Below, one piece after another: positions 1-5,658 of a stretch of DNA of 6,975 nucleotides. This stretch comes from Halobacteriales archaeon QS_9_67_15. Lineage in GTDB: Archaea > Halobacteriota > Halobacteria > Halobacteriales > Haloarculaceae. Where the stretch lies: contig PXSD01000081.1 in assembly GCA_003023165.1 (NCBI GenBank), positions 1-6,975 of the forward strand, given 5' to 3'. A program made the translations under genes and the position numbers. The notes beneath the pieces were generated by a model. The model was not told where the DNA came from. It made no database searches and saw nothing but the letters and a program-made list of their open reading frames with translations. Each line of letters opens with the position of its first letter. Positions within the stretch are counted from its first letter, which is position 1.

Positions 1-74
1 CGTACCTGACGCCCGAAGGGCTCGTCCGGACGCTCGCAGTCCGGTACGACTACCGACTCCGGGGCGAGGCGGTC
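1..74 (+). repeat. Direct repeat, left copy (at least 74 bp, identical)
   Basis: Bases 1-74 match bases 893-966 at every position, offset 892. The match stops sharply at 74/75 (GCCGAA here, TCGCTG at 967). Its left end lies outside the window, so the true length is unknown. Confidence 0.95.
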
Positions 75-194
75 GCCGAACCCCGGCGATGGAAGCACCG
101 CAGGCCCCAGGCCGAGGAGCGCAATGAGCCGCGGGAGGCGAGCGTCTCGGGGCTTTCAGCTGGTGTCTGCGCTCTCTTCGACGGTTTTTGCTAA
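1..194 (+). pseudogene. 3' end of a truncated or chimeric lipoprotein paralogue
   Basis: An open frame enters from the left edge (first full codon at base 3) and ends at TAA 192-194. Its first 24 codons, starting YLTPEGLVRTLAVRYDY, are identical in DNA and frame to residues 214-237 of the lipoprotein encoded at 256-1176. After base 74 the similarity stops abruptly. The frame continues for 39 residues rich in Arg, Glu and Pro (beginning AEPRRW, ending DGFC) that look like translated intergenic sequence. The conserved end of the family (GETTV-[ED]-RP-x-W, then a Ser/Thr-rich tail) is missing. I infer a duplicated gene cut short at its 3' end, with a chance tail. It could still be expressed as a shortened lipoprotein if its 5' end, outside the window, is intact. 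An assembly error is a real alternative. Confidence 0.55.
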
Positions 195-255
195 ACTAAA
201 CACTGCCGACGCGGCCGCCCGGGCGCTTATGTGCGTCTCGTTCCAACGGCGAGTA
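75..255. other. Duplication junction and leader of the first lipoprotein gene
   Basis: This stretch separates the truncated paralogue from the first complete lipoprotein gene. The first 120 bases are still formally open in the frame that enters from the left. From about base 180 it becomes locally AT-rich (TTTTTGCTAAACTAAAC, 185-201), the best candidate for a terminator of the upstream copy or an upstream promoter element. No RNA gene or conserved small ORF was seen. Confidence 0.5.
225..232 (+). promoter_or_regulatory. Candidate TATA box for the lipoprotein operon
   Basis: GCTTATGT is centred about 28 nt before the ATG at 256. That is the spacing expected for a haloarchaeal leaderless transcript, where TATA lies about 27 nt before a start site at the initiation codon. 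The match to an AT-rich TATA consensus is only moderate. The AT-rich run at 185-201 is the alternative. Confidence 0.4.
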
Positions 256-1176
256 ATGGTCCGGACGCTCGCCGTCGTCGCGGCGCTCGCGGTCGCGATG
301 GCCGGGTGTAGCGCGGTCGTCACGACGGACGACGGCGGTCGACCGTCGACGACGGCCACACCGGCGCCCGTTCCCAGCGACACCGCGACGGCCGCTCCGG
401 ACCCGTCGCTCCCGCCAGGCGTCTACGCCAACGGCTCGGTGTCTCCGGGCGCGCTCGGATTGGCCCACGACGAGGAACTCCGGGGGCAGTCGTTCACCTG
501 GCGGGTCGAGTACGAACGACGCAACCGCGACGACGGCGCCGTCGTCGACTCCGTCTCGAAGCGCATGCGCGTCGGTCCCGACGGGTCGTACCTGCTCCGG
601 ACGGAGCGGTCGACCGGCGAACGACAGACGGTCTACGCGGGGGAGACGGGCACGTACCTTAGGAGCGTCTTCGAGAACGTCTCGACCGAGCGCGAACTCG
701 AATACGAGTTCGACCACCGGCGCCACCTGCTGACACCGCAGTCGCTGTACCGCTACCTGCCGTCCGACAGCGCGACCGTCACGCGAGTCCGACGCGGCGA
801 CCGTCTGTTCTACCGAGTCCACGTCACCACACCGCCGCTCGGCGTGAGCAACCGCCACCCCAAGCAGGTCGTCCGGAACTACAGCGCCACTGCGTACCTG
901 ACGCCCGAAGGGCTCGTCCGGACGCTCGCAGTCCGGTACGACTACCGACTCCGGGGCGAGGCGGTCTCGCTGTCCCTGCGGACCGAGCACCGACGAGTCG
1001 GAGAGACAACCGTCGAACGGCCGGACTGGGCGGCCGAACTGGCGCGGGCCTCCACGTCAGGTTCGACGACGACCGCAACTCGGTCGACCACGGAGTCCCC
1101 GAGCGGTACCGTCACGGGGACGACCGCCGCCGCGAACGAGTCGGCGTCGGCCACGAGCGCAGGGGGTGACGGATGA
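256..1176 (+). CDS. Secreted lipoprotein, DUF7537-like, first of a tandem pair
   Basis: Predicted 306-residue lipoprotein anchored outside the cytoplasmic membrane; its function is unknown. I chose ATG 256, although the frame is open from 124, because it gives a compact signal peptide: MVRTLAVV, a hydrophobic stretch, then lipobox AMAGC with the lipidated Cys at residue 18. A Thr/Pro/Ala-rich linker follows (about 19-50), then a body with PPGVYANGSVS (about 53-63), VGPDGSYLLRT and a conserved C-terminal block, NYSATAYLTPEGLVRTL through GETTVERPDW. The tail from about 277 is Ser/Thr-rich, like a glycosylated wall-spanning stalk. N-glycosylation sequons include NGS, NVS, NYS and NES. The layout matches my recollection of haloarchaeal DUF7537 lipoproteins. 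Residues 214-237 are encoded by DNA duplicated exactly at the left edge of the window. The stop overlaps the next start (ATGA), implying translational coupling. Confidence 0.85.
   Translation: MVRTLAVVAALAVAMAGCSAVVTTDDGGRPSTTATPAPVPSDTATAAPDPSLPPGVYANGSVSPGALGLAHDEELRGQSFTWRVEYERRNRDDGAVVDSVSKRMRVGPDGSYLLRTERSTGERQTVYAGETGTYLRSVFENVSTERELEYEFDHRRHLLTPQSLYRYLPSDSATVTRVRRGDRLFYRVHVTTPPLGVSNRHPKQVVRNYSATAYLTPEGLVRTLAVRYDYRLRGEAVSLSLRTEHRRVGETTVERPDWAAELARASTSGSTTTATRSTTESPSGTVTGTTAAANESASATSAGGDG
893..966 (+). repeat. Direct repeat, right copy (74 bp inside lipoprotein gene)
   Basis: Identical to bases 1-74 and in the same reading frame, encoding residues 214-237 of the first complete lipoprotein. 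Synonymous sites are also unchanged, so the copies are recent or have been homogenised. Confidence 0.95.
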
Positions 1177-2147
1177 CCCGGCGGGTCCGGTGGGCCGTGG
1201 TCGCGGTCGCGTTCCTCGCGCTCCTCGCGGGCTGTACCGTCTTCACGTCGTCCGAGGGCTCGCCGGTCACCGAGACCGTGACACCTGTCCCGGTCCCGAG
1301 CGTCACGGACTCCGCGGGAACTGCGGACCGGGAGACGGCGGCGGTCGGAGGAGAGCCGGGGAGATTCCCGGGAGTTTCGGCCGAATCTGGCATCGACCTG
1401 GACGTGCTGCTGGAGACGCACGTCGCCGTTCTCTCCTCGAACTCCTACACCCTCGAATGGGCGCGGTGGACGGCGGGCGGTGACGGCGCCGTCTCACAGC
1501 AGTTCGAGCGTCGGCTCGAAGTCGCGGACGACAACATCTACCTGCGCCGAGACAAAGGCGTCCGCTCCGGGAACGTCACGACGACGTACGTCGACGGGAC
1601 CGTCGGCTACCGCCGCGTCGCCAGTGACAGGGGCGTGACGGTCGACCGCCGCTCCGTTCGACGTGACGACGCGGCGCGGGAACGATTCGCCCGGCTGGTC
1701 TTCTTCGAGGTGCGCACCTTCTTCGAGGAGGGAGGCGACGACCTCACCGTCGTCGAGCGGAACGGTCGCCCGTACGCACGGGTGTTCACCACGCGAGCGC
1801 CACCGCTGCTCGGCGAAATATACGACGCCTACGCGGTCCAGAACTTCACCGCGACGATGTGGGTCGCGCCCGAAGGCTATGTCCAGGCCGTCCACTACGA
1901 GTTCGATCTCGTCGACCTCGACGCCACCATCCCCGTCGAGTGGCGCTACAGCTACGCCGATATCGGCGAGACGACCGTCGACAGGCCGGCGTGGGTCCCG
2001 GAGAACGCCACCGACGCCTCGCGAGTGAACGGGACCGACGCGACGCCGGCAGGAGTGACCACGGACCGGACGGCCACGCCGACCCGAACTCCCGACCCCG
2101 CGCGCGTCCCCCCGACGACCGACTCGAACGCGACAGCGTTCAGGTGA
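1173..2147 (+). CDS. Secreted lipoprotein, DUF7537-like, second of the pair
   Basis: Predicted 324-residue lipoprotein, a diverged paralogue of its upstream neighbour. The start ATG lies within the neighbour's ATGA overlap. The N-terminus is MTRRVRW, a hydrophobic segment, then lipobox LLAGC with Cys at residue 21. The Arg pair at 3-4 makes Tat export plausible, as for many haloarchaeal lipoproteins. A Thr/Pro-rich linker leads to the body. Shared family signatures are NSYTLEWAR, LEVADDNIYLRR (compare MRVGPDGSYLLR next door), NFTATMWVAPEGYVQAV and GETTVDRPAWVPEN. The C-terminal roughly 45 residues are Thr/Pro-rich with NGT and NAT sequons. Pairwise divergence is far greater than at the 74-bp repeat, so this is an old duplication. 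Ligand and role are unknown. Confidence is high that it is a lipoprotein and moderate for the family name. Confidence 0.85.
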   Translation: MTRRVRWAVVAVAFLALLAGCTVFTSSEGSPVTETVTPVPVPSVTDSAGTADRETAAVGGEPGRFPGVSAESGIDLDVLLETHVAVLSSNSYTLEWARWTAGGDGAVSQQFERRLEVADDNIYLRRDKGVRSGNVTTTYVDGTVGYRRVASDRGVTVDRRSVRRDDAARERFARLVFFEVRTFFEEGGDDLTVVERNGRPYARVFTTRAPPLLGEIYDAYAVQNFTATMWVAPEGYVQAVHYEFDLVDLDATIPVEWRYSYADIGETTVDRPAWVPENATDASRVNGTDATPAGVTTDRTATPTRTPDPARVPPTTDSNATAFR

Positions 2148-2243
2148 CTACCTGCCTCGGGACCCACTTCGCCGCCAGTCGCGCGCGAGCGACGATGAAC
2201 AGCCCAGACTTAGACACCCATAGTAATGCCTGACATTCCACTC

Positions 2244-2274
2244 GTTAGCCGCTAATTGGGCGGAACTTCTTTTT
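2244..2274 (+). terminator. Possible terminator after the lipoprotein pair
   Basis: A small hairpin (CCGC 2249-2252 with GCGG 2260-2263, extendable by GTT/AAC across a 2-nt bulge) is followed by TTCTTTTT ending at 2274. Archaeal polymerases can stop at U-runs alone, and the position 100-130 nt after the second lipoprotein stop and ahead of gapB fits. The stem is short, so this is suggestive only. Confidence 0.35.
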
Positions 2275-2280
2275 CGGTTG

Positions 2281-2318
2281 CGAGTTAATTTCTCCGAAAA
2301 AAGCGTGAAAAGAATTAT
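2281..2318 (+). promoter_or_regulatory. gapB promoter region with two TATA-like elements
   Basis: Two AT-rich boxes precede gapB. AATTAT (2313-2318) is centred about 28 nt before ATG 2344, preceded by purine-rich GTGAAAAG as a BRE-like element, which would give a leaderless message. TTAATTT (2285-2291) would start transcription near 2316 and leave a leader of about 28 nt holding GGGAG (2335-2339), a plausible Shine-Dalgarno close to the start. The second box lies in CGAGTTAATTTCTC, which recurs inverted at 4114-4127. Which box is used cannot be decided here. Confidence 0.45.
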
Positions 2319-2343
2319 GCCGGCGCCCGGTCAAGGGAGAGAT

Positions 2344-3435
2344 ATGATACACGTTGGCGTCAACGGGTACGGAACGATCGGCAAGCGGGTCGCGGACGCG
2401 ATACGCGCACAGCCGGACATGTCAGTCGCTGGCGTCGCCAAGACGAGTCCGAACTTCGAGGCGAGAGTCGCTCACGAGCGGAACTACCCGCTCTACGTTG
2501 TCGACGGCGACCGAACGGACGAGTTCGCGGCGGCCGGGTTCGAGGTCGCCGGGACCGTCGACGAACTGGTCGCCGCGAGCGACCTGATCGTCGACGCGAC
2601 CCCGGCCGGTGTCGGTGCCGAGAACGCCGACCTGTACCAGCGCCACGACACGCCCGCGGTCTTCCAGGGCGGTGAGGACGCCGACGTGGCCGAGGTGAGT
2701 TTCAACGCCCGTGCGAACTACGAGTCGGCGCGGGACGCCGACTACGCACGCGTCGTCTCCTGTAACACGACGGGGCTCTCGCGGCTGTTCGCTCCCATCG
2801 CCGAGGAGTACGGCATCGAGAAGGCGCGGGTGACACTCGTCCGCCGCGGCGGCGACCCGTCACAGAGCAGTCGCGGCCCGATCAACGACACCCTGCCGGA
2901 CCCGGTCGAGATCCCCTCCCACCACGGCCCGGACCTGAACACCGTCTTCCCCGACATCGAAGTCGACACGATGGGGATGAAGGTGCCCGCGACGCTGATG
3001 CACACCCACGCCGTCAACGTGACGCTCGCCTCGGAGGTCGACGCCGAGGCGGTCAGGGAGCTCCTCGACGACGAGTCGCGCCTCTACGTCCTGCCGCCGG
3101 AGCTCGATATCGACGGCGCGGGCAAGCTCAAGGAGTTCGCGCAGGACGCCGGTCGCCCGCGCGGCGACTGCTGGGAGAACTGCATCTGGGGCGACTCGGT
3201 CACCGTCGAGGGCCGCGACATGTACCTCTTCCAGGCCGTCCACCAGGAGGCCGACGTGGTACCCGAGAACGTCGACGCCATCCGCGCGATCAGCGATACG
3301 GCCGACAGAGCGGAAAGCATGACCCTCACGGAGGACGCGCTCGGCCTCGACGGCCAGATCGGCCAGTCGATGCGCGACCCCGTCGTCCAGCCGCCGACCG
3401 TCGCCGACGGTGGCCGCGACCCGGACGCGGAGTAG
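2344..3435 (+). CDS. gapB: Type II glyceraldehyde-3-phosphate dehydrogenase (archaeal, GapII)
   Basis: Archaeal-type phosphorylating GAPDH, interconverting glyceraldehyde-3-phosphate and 1,3-bisphosphoglycerate with NAD(P)(H) in the cytoplasm. In Haloferax the type II enzyme serves gluconeogenesis, so the same role is inferred here. ATG 2344 was preferred over upstream in-frame starts (TTG 2278, ATG 2317) because family members begin almost directly at the Rossmann motif. Residues 4-16 read VGVNGYGTIGKRV, with glycines at 8, 10 and 13. The catalytic Cys is residue 140 in SCNTTGL, the position known from Methanothermus and Sulfolobus enzymes. RRGGDP, HHGPD (His193-194) and HTH (His220, His222) are also typical. 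At 363 residues it is about 25 longer than the usual 337-340, the excess being a polar C-terminal tail. It converges on the metallophosphoesterase remnant and opposes the gapA-pgk operon. Confidence 0.95.
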   Translation: MIHVGVNGYGTIGKRVADAIRAQPDMSVAGVAKTSPNFEARVAHERNYPLYVVDGDRTDEFAAAGFEVAGTVDELVAASDLIVDATPAGVGAENADLYQRHDTPAVFQGGEDADVAEVSFNARANYESARDADYARVVSCNTTGLSRLFAPIAEEYGIEKARVTLVRRGGDPSQSSRGPINDTLPDPVEIPSHHGPDLNTVFPDIEVDTMGMKVPATLMHTHAVNVTLASEVDAEAVRELLDDESRLYVLPPELDIDGAGKLKEFAQDAGRPRGDCWENCIWGDSVTVEGRDMYLFQAVHQEADVVPENVDAIRAISDTADRAESMTLTEDALGLDGQIGQSMRDPVVQPPTVADGGRDPDAE

Positions 3436-3484
3436 TCCGACGACGGCACCGAACGACATCGACTCCCAGTTCTCGACCGTCGGA
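3436..3484. repeat. Inverted repeat between converging genes
   Basis: TCCGACG (3436-3442), directly after the gapB stop, pairs perfectly with CGTCGGA (3478-3484) across 35 nt. It lies between gapB and the converging pseudogene and could act as a two-way transcript end. No U-run follows on either strand, and GC-rich 7-bp pairs arise easily in such DNA. Confidence 0.3.
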
Positions 3485-3492
3485 GACCGCGC

Positions 3493-3981
3493 TCAGAACA
3501 GCTCGAACCGCTCTGCCTCGCCGGTTTCGGTGGCCCAGCACAATCGCGTAGTGGCCGCCGGAGTCACCGCCGAAGGGGACACCGCTGGGGTTGATCCGGA
3601 CGGTCCCGTCGCGGTCTCCGTGGCCGAACTCGTGGGTGTGGCCGTGGAGGACGTAGTCGTAGCGGCCACACTCGACGAGCGCGCCGACGAGCGGTGCACC
3701 GGTGCCGTGATACACCGCGAACTCGCTCCCGCCGAGCGTCAGTTCGCCCACCTCACCGAGGTACGTGCCGAACTCGTCGACCGTCTGCTGGAGCGCCTAC
3801 TCGCCGTCGTTGTTGCCGCGGACGGCGTGGAAGTCGAAGTCACCGTCGAACGGCGTCGCCGAGAACGGTGCGACGATGTCGGAGTGAACCACCGCGTCAC
3901 ACCCCTCGCGCTCGAAGACGTTACGGCCTCCTCGACCGCGTCCTGGTCGTCGTGCGTGTCCGAGACGATACCGACGTGCAT
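3493..3981 (-). pseudogene. YfcE-type metallophosphoesterase, broken by three lesions
   Basis: Remnant of a calcineurin-like phosphoesterase of the YfcE/MJ0936 class, normally a cytoplasmic divalent-metal phosphodiesterase of about 160 residues. ATG 3981 opens MHVGIVSDTHDDQDAV, with metal ligands Asp8 and His10. Near 3922 one base is missing. In the restored frame it continues NVFEREGCDAVVHSDIVAP to VRGNNDGE, then an amber TAG (3797-3799) where Trp is expected before ALQQTV. It then runs through FAVYHGTG, the metal motif HGHTH (about 113-117) and INPSG. Near 3533-3536 one extra base shifts the frame again; removing it gives ATETGEAERFELF and stop TGA 3493-3495. All catalytic motifs survive, so the decay looks recent. 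Two single-base indels could be sequencing errors, but the amber needs a substitution. It lies between gapB and pgk and faces gapB, 57 nt apart. Confidence 0.85.
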
Positions 3982-4120
3982 GACCGACGGTTCGACGCGT
4001 CGGTCAAGCAAGGTTTCCTCCTCCTCGCTCCCCCGTCGAGCCCGCCCCACTGCCGGACCGCTTCCGACACCTTCGCCTGCCCCGTCAGCCCTCCGGTTAC
4101 CGCTCCAGCCGCCGAGAAAT

Positions 4121-4138
4121 TAACTCGTCGTCGAGTTA
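4121..4138. repeat. Perfect 7-bp hairpin in AT-rich intergenic DNA
   Basis: TAACTCG (4121-4127), loop TCGT, CGAGTTA (4132-4138). Beyond one T-T mismatch the arms can extend by three A-T pairs. On the + strand TTTTATTT follows, giving an intrinsic-terminator-like shape; on the minus strand AATTTCTC follows. It could end leftward transcripts from pgk or rightward ones, or be a regulator site, because its left arm is part of the word shared with the gapB leader. Confidence 0.5.
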
Positions 4139-4160
4139 TTTTATTTCACACATCGTAGAA

Positions 4161-4169
4161 AGAAATTTA
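4161..4169 (+). promoter_or_regulatory. TATA-like box for the small ORF at 4194
   Basis: AGAAATTTA has its AT core (4163-4169) centred about 28 nt before ATG 4194 and is preceded by purines (GTAGAA) that could serve as a BRE. This is the leaderless spacing also seen at gapA and gapB. Read on the minus strand, the same bases form CGAGTAAATTTCT, matching the gapB leader, so they may serve the other strand instead. Confidence 0.35.
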
Positions 4170-4193
4170 CTCGCAGCCGCCCAATGGTGGTGT

Positions 4194-4346
4194 ATGCGAG
4201 ACACCGGCGACTGGACGCGGCGACACGCGCGGGTCGACAGGAGCGGAGACGACGAGCGGTCAGAGAGCGGTCGTCGACGGGTCGTCAGTGCGGACCCACC
4301 GGCTGACGACTGGTCCGCCCGACACGCGTGGTGCCGTCGGTCGTGA
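4194..4346 (+). CDS. Possible small protein with an internal DW..RHA repeat
   Basis: ATG 4194 to TGA 4344-4346 encodes 50 residues, unrecognised. The sequence is rich in Arg and Asp with no signal peptide, membrane segment or CPxCG zinc motif. A short motif occurs twice: DWTRRHAR (6-13) and DWSARHAW (39-46). In favour is a TATA-like box at leaderless distance. Against it, third-position GC is visibly lower than in the neighbouring genes, net charge is not acidic, and an overlapping frame from ATG 4184 is also open for 40 codons. In GC-rich DNA, chance frames of this length are common. It would converge with pgk, whose stop lies about 50 nt to the right. Treat as tentative; a non-coding transcript from the same promoter is equally possible. 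Confidence 0.3.
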   Translation: MRDTGDWTRRHARVDRSGDDERSESGRRRVVSADPPADDWSARHAWCRRS

Positions 4347-4356
4347 GCGGGCACGG

Positions 4357-4377
4357 CCGACCGTCGCGGCCGGTCGG
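4357..4377 (-). terminator. GC hairpin downstream of pgk
   Basis: CCGACCG (4357-4363), loop of 7 nt, CGGTCGG (4371-4377), lying 20-40 nt beyond the pgk stop codon. It is well placed to stabilise or end the gapA-pgk transcript. No U-run follows on the minus strand, so true termination may lie further left, for example in the AT-rich stretch around 4114-4173. Confidence 0.4.
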
Positions 4378-4397
4378 GGAGCGGCCGGGTCGCCCCC

Positions 4398-5600
4398 TTA
4401 GTTGTTCTGTAACACTTCGACGCCGACGAGTCGCTCGCCGGTGAGCGCGCGGATGTAGGCGCCGCCCGCGATGGAGACGTGACCGAAGTCGCTCTCGTCC
4501 ATCCCGTACATCTCGATGGCTCGGGAGGTGTCGCCGCCGCCGACCACGGAGAAGCAGTCGGTGTCGGCGATGGCTTCGAGGACGCCGACTGTGCCGTCGG
4601 CGAACCGCTCGTCCTCGAACAGCCCGAGCGCGCCCTTCACGAAGACGGCCTCCGAGTTCTCGACGAGCGCGGCGTACTCCTCGACGGTGTTCGACCCGAC
4701 ATCGAGGAACGCCCTGTCTTTCTCCTCGACGTCCGCAACCTCGATCTCGTCGCGCTCGCCGTCCTCGTCCTCGTACGCGAGGTCGAGCGCCAGCCTGATC
4801 CGGTCGCGGCGGTCGTCGAGCAGGTGTTCGATCGTCTCCTCGTTGTCCGCCCACTGCTCGTCGAAGAGGTCCATGCCTTCGAGGTCGCGACCGACCGGCA
4901 CGTCGTCCGCCCGCAGGAAGAGTTCGCCGGCGATCCCGCCGAGCAGGAAGTCGTCGACCGCGTCCCCCAGCGCGGTCATCACGTCGATCACGTCGGTCGC
5001 CTTCGTCCCGCCGACGACCATCCGCACCGGCCCCTCGAACTCCCGCTCGGCGATGGCGGTGTTGGCCTCGTACTCCGTCTCCATGACCCGACCCGCGTAG
5101 GCCGGGAGCGCGAGCGGGAACCCGACCAGCGAGGCATGCGAGCGGTGGGCCGCCGAGTAGGCGTCGTTGACGTAGGCGTCGAACTCCGGCGTCAGCGCCC
5201 GGACGAACTCCGTCTCCGCCTTGACCGCCGGGTCTTCCTCGGGCAGTTCCTCGTCGCACATTCGGGTGTTCTCCAGCAGGAGTACCTCGCCGCCGTCGAG
5301 GTCCCTGACCGCCGAGACGGCTCGGTCGCCGAACGTGTCAGGGACGAACTGGACCGGGTAGCTCGCGGGCATGTCGGCGTGCTGTTCGAGTGAGACGAAC
5401 GTGTCCCGACCGGGTCGACCCTGGTGTGCCATGAGCGCGACCGCGCAGTCGCGGTCGGCGAGTTCGCTGACCGTCTCGGCGTGGCGGTCGAAGCGGCGGT
5501 TGTCCTGGACGGTACCGTCCTCGACCGGCGAGTTGAGGTCGAGGCGGACGAGGACGCGGTCCCCGTCTGCGAGGTCGTCGAGCGTTTTGAACGCGGGCAT
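4398..5600 (-). CDS. pgk: Phosphoglycerate kinase
   Basis: Cytoplasmic enzyme converting 1,3-bisphosphoglycerate and ADP to 3-phosphoglycerate and ATP, reversibly, directly after GAPDH in glycolysis and before it in gluconeogenesis. The 400-residue length is normal. Family motifs run in order: RLDLNSP (19-25, for the RVDxNVP substrate motif), HQGRPG (59-64), LLLENTRM, NDAYSAAHRSHAS, VVGGTKATDVIDVM, FVKGALGLFE (the WNGPxGVFE region), GGGDT (354-358, nucleotide binding) and SIAGGA (376-381). Several are haloarchaeal variants, such as Gln for Leu in H-x-GRP. The start ATG (5598-5600) gives the expected N-terminus. It follows gapA by 58 nt on the same strand, so one transcript is likely, with a possible extra promoter in the gap. 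No clear Shine-Dalgarno precedes it. Confidence 0.96.
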   Translation of the reverse strand: MPAFKTLDDLADGDRVLVRLDLNSPVEDGTVQDNRRFDRHAETVSELADRDCAVALMAHQGRPGRDTFVSLEQHADMPASYPVQFVPDTFGDRAVSAVRDLDGGEVLLLENTRMCDEELPEEDPAVKAETEFVRALTPEFDAYVNDAYSAAHRSHASLVGFPLALPAYAGRVMETEYEANTAIAEREFEGPVRMVVGGTKATDVIDVMTALGDAVDDFLLGGIAGELFLRADDVPVGRDLEGMDLFDEQWADNEETIEHLLDDRRDRIRLALDLAYEDEDGERDEIEVADVEEKDRAFLDVGSNTVEEYAALVENSEAVFVKGALGLFEDERFADGTVGVLEAIADTDCFSVVGGGDTSRAIEMYGMDESDFGHVSIAGGAYIRALTGERLVGVEVLQNN

Positions 5601-5606
5601 TTGTGT

Positions 5607-5635
5607 CCGAGTAGTCGCTCGGCGGCGAGAAAAAA
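5607..5635 (-). promoter_or_regulatory. gapA-pgk gap: T-run and inverted repeat before pgk
   Basis: On the minus strand, after the gapA stop, comes a T6 run (5635-5630). Next is CCGAG-CGACTA-CTCGG (5622-5607), a perfect 5-bp inverted repeat, then ACACAA and the pgk ATG. The T-run could terminate part of the gapA transcripts or act as a poor TATA-like element about 32 nt before pgk. The inverted repeat is placed like an operator or attenuating hairpin. No experiment-independent way to choose between these. Confidence 0.35.
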
Positions 5636-5658
5636 CCGCGTGGTCCGGCGACGGGCGT

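Larger units (their letters stand above)
3982..4397. other. 416-bp intergenic region between the pseudogene and pgk
   Basis: No strongly supported gene. Bases 3982-4110 are GC-rich and would be the 5' flank of the minus-strand phosphoesterase, with no convincing TATA box. Bases 4114-4173 are strikingly AT-rich for this genome and hold a perfect hairpin, two promoter-like boxes and two inverted copies of a word from the gapB leader. Bases 4194-4346 contain a possible 50-codon ORF on the + strand. Bases 4357-4377 hold a GC hairpin just beyond the pgk stop. Confidence 0.6.

Noticed and set aside
124..255. N-terminal extension of the first lipoprotein from ATG 124 (44 extra residues)
   Set aside because: It would place the hydrophobic signal and lipobox about 60 residues in. 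ATG 256 puts the lipobox Cys at residue 18 and has a TATA-like box at the right distance.
259..933. 17 of 18 bases shared between the signal-peptide codons (259-276) and 916-933 (both encode VRTLAV)
   Set aside because: Probably coincidence of Arg-Thr-Leu-Ala codons under strong GC codon bias. There is no flanking similarity.
2226..2255. Nine-codon ORF (MPDIPLVSR) ahead of gapB as a leader peptide
   Set aside because: Too short to judge. It has no ribosome-binding site or promoter at the right distance and overlaps the proposed terminator.
2278..2343. Upstream in-frame starts of gapB (TTG 2278, ATG 2317)
   Set aside because: The family begins almost at the Rossmann strand. The upstream bases look like promoter and ribosome-binding sequence.
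3797..3799. Amber codon in the phosphoesterase as programmed read-through or pyrrolysine
   Set aside because: The residue expected there is Trp, two frameshifts also break the gene, and I see no pyrrolysine context. Ordinary decay explains it.
3410..4123. 237-codon + strand frame across the phosphoesterase region
   Set aside because: It is antisense to a recognisable but broken phosphoesterase, overlaps the end of gapB, and has no motif of its own.
4479..5393. Long open frame on the + strand opposite pgk (304 codons), and similar long frames opposite gapB and gapA
   Set aside because: These are mirror frames caused by GC-rich third positions of real genes. They show no family motifs, and the genes on the other strand are unambiguous.
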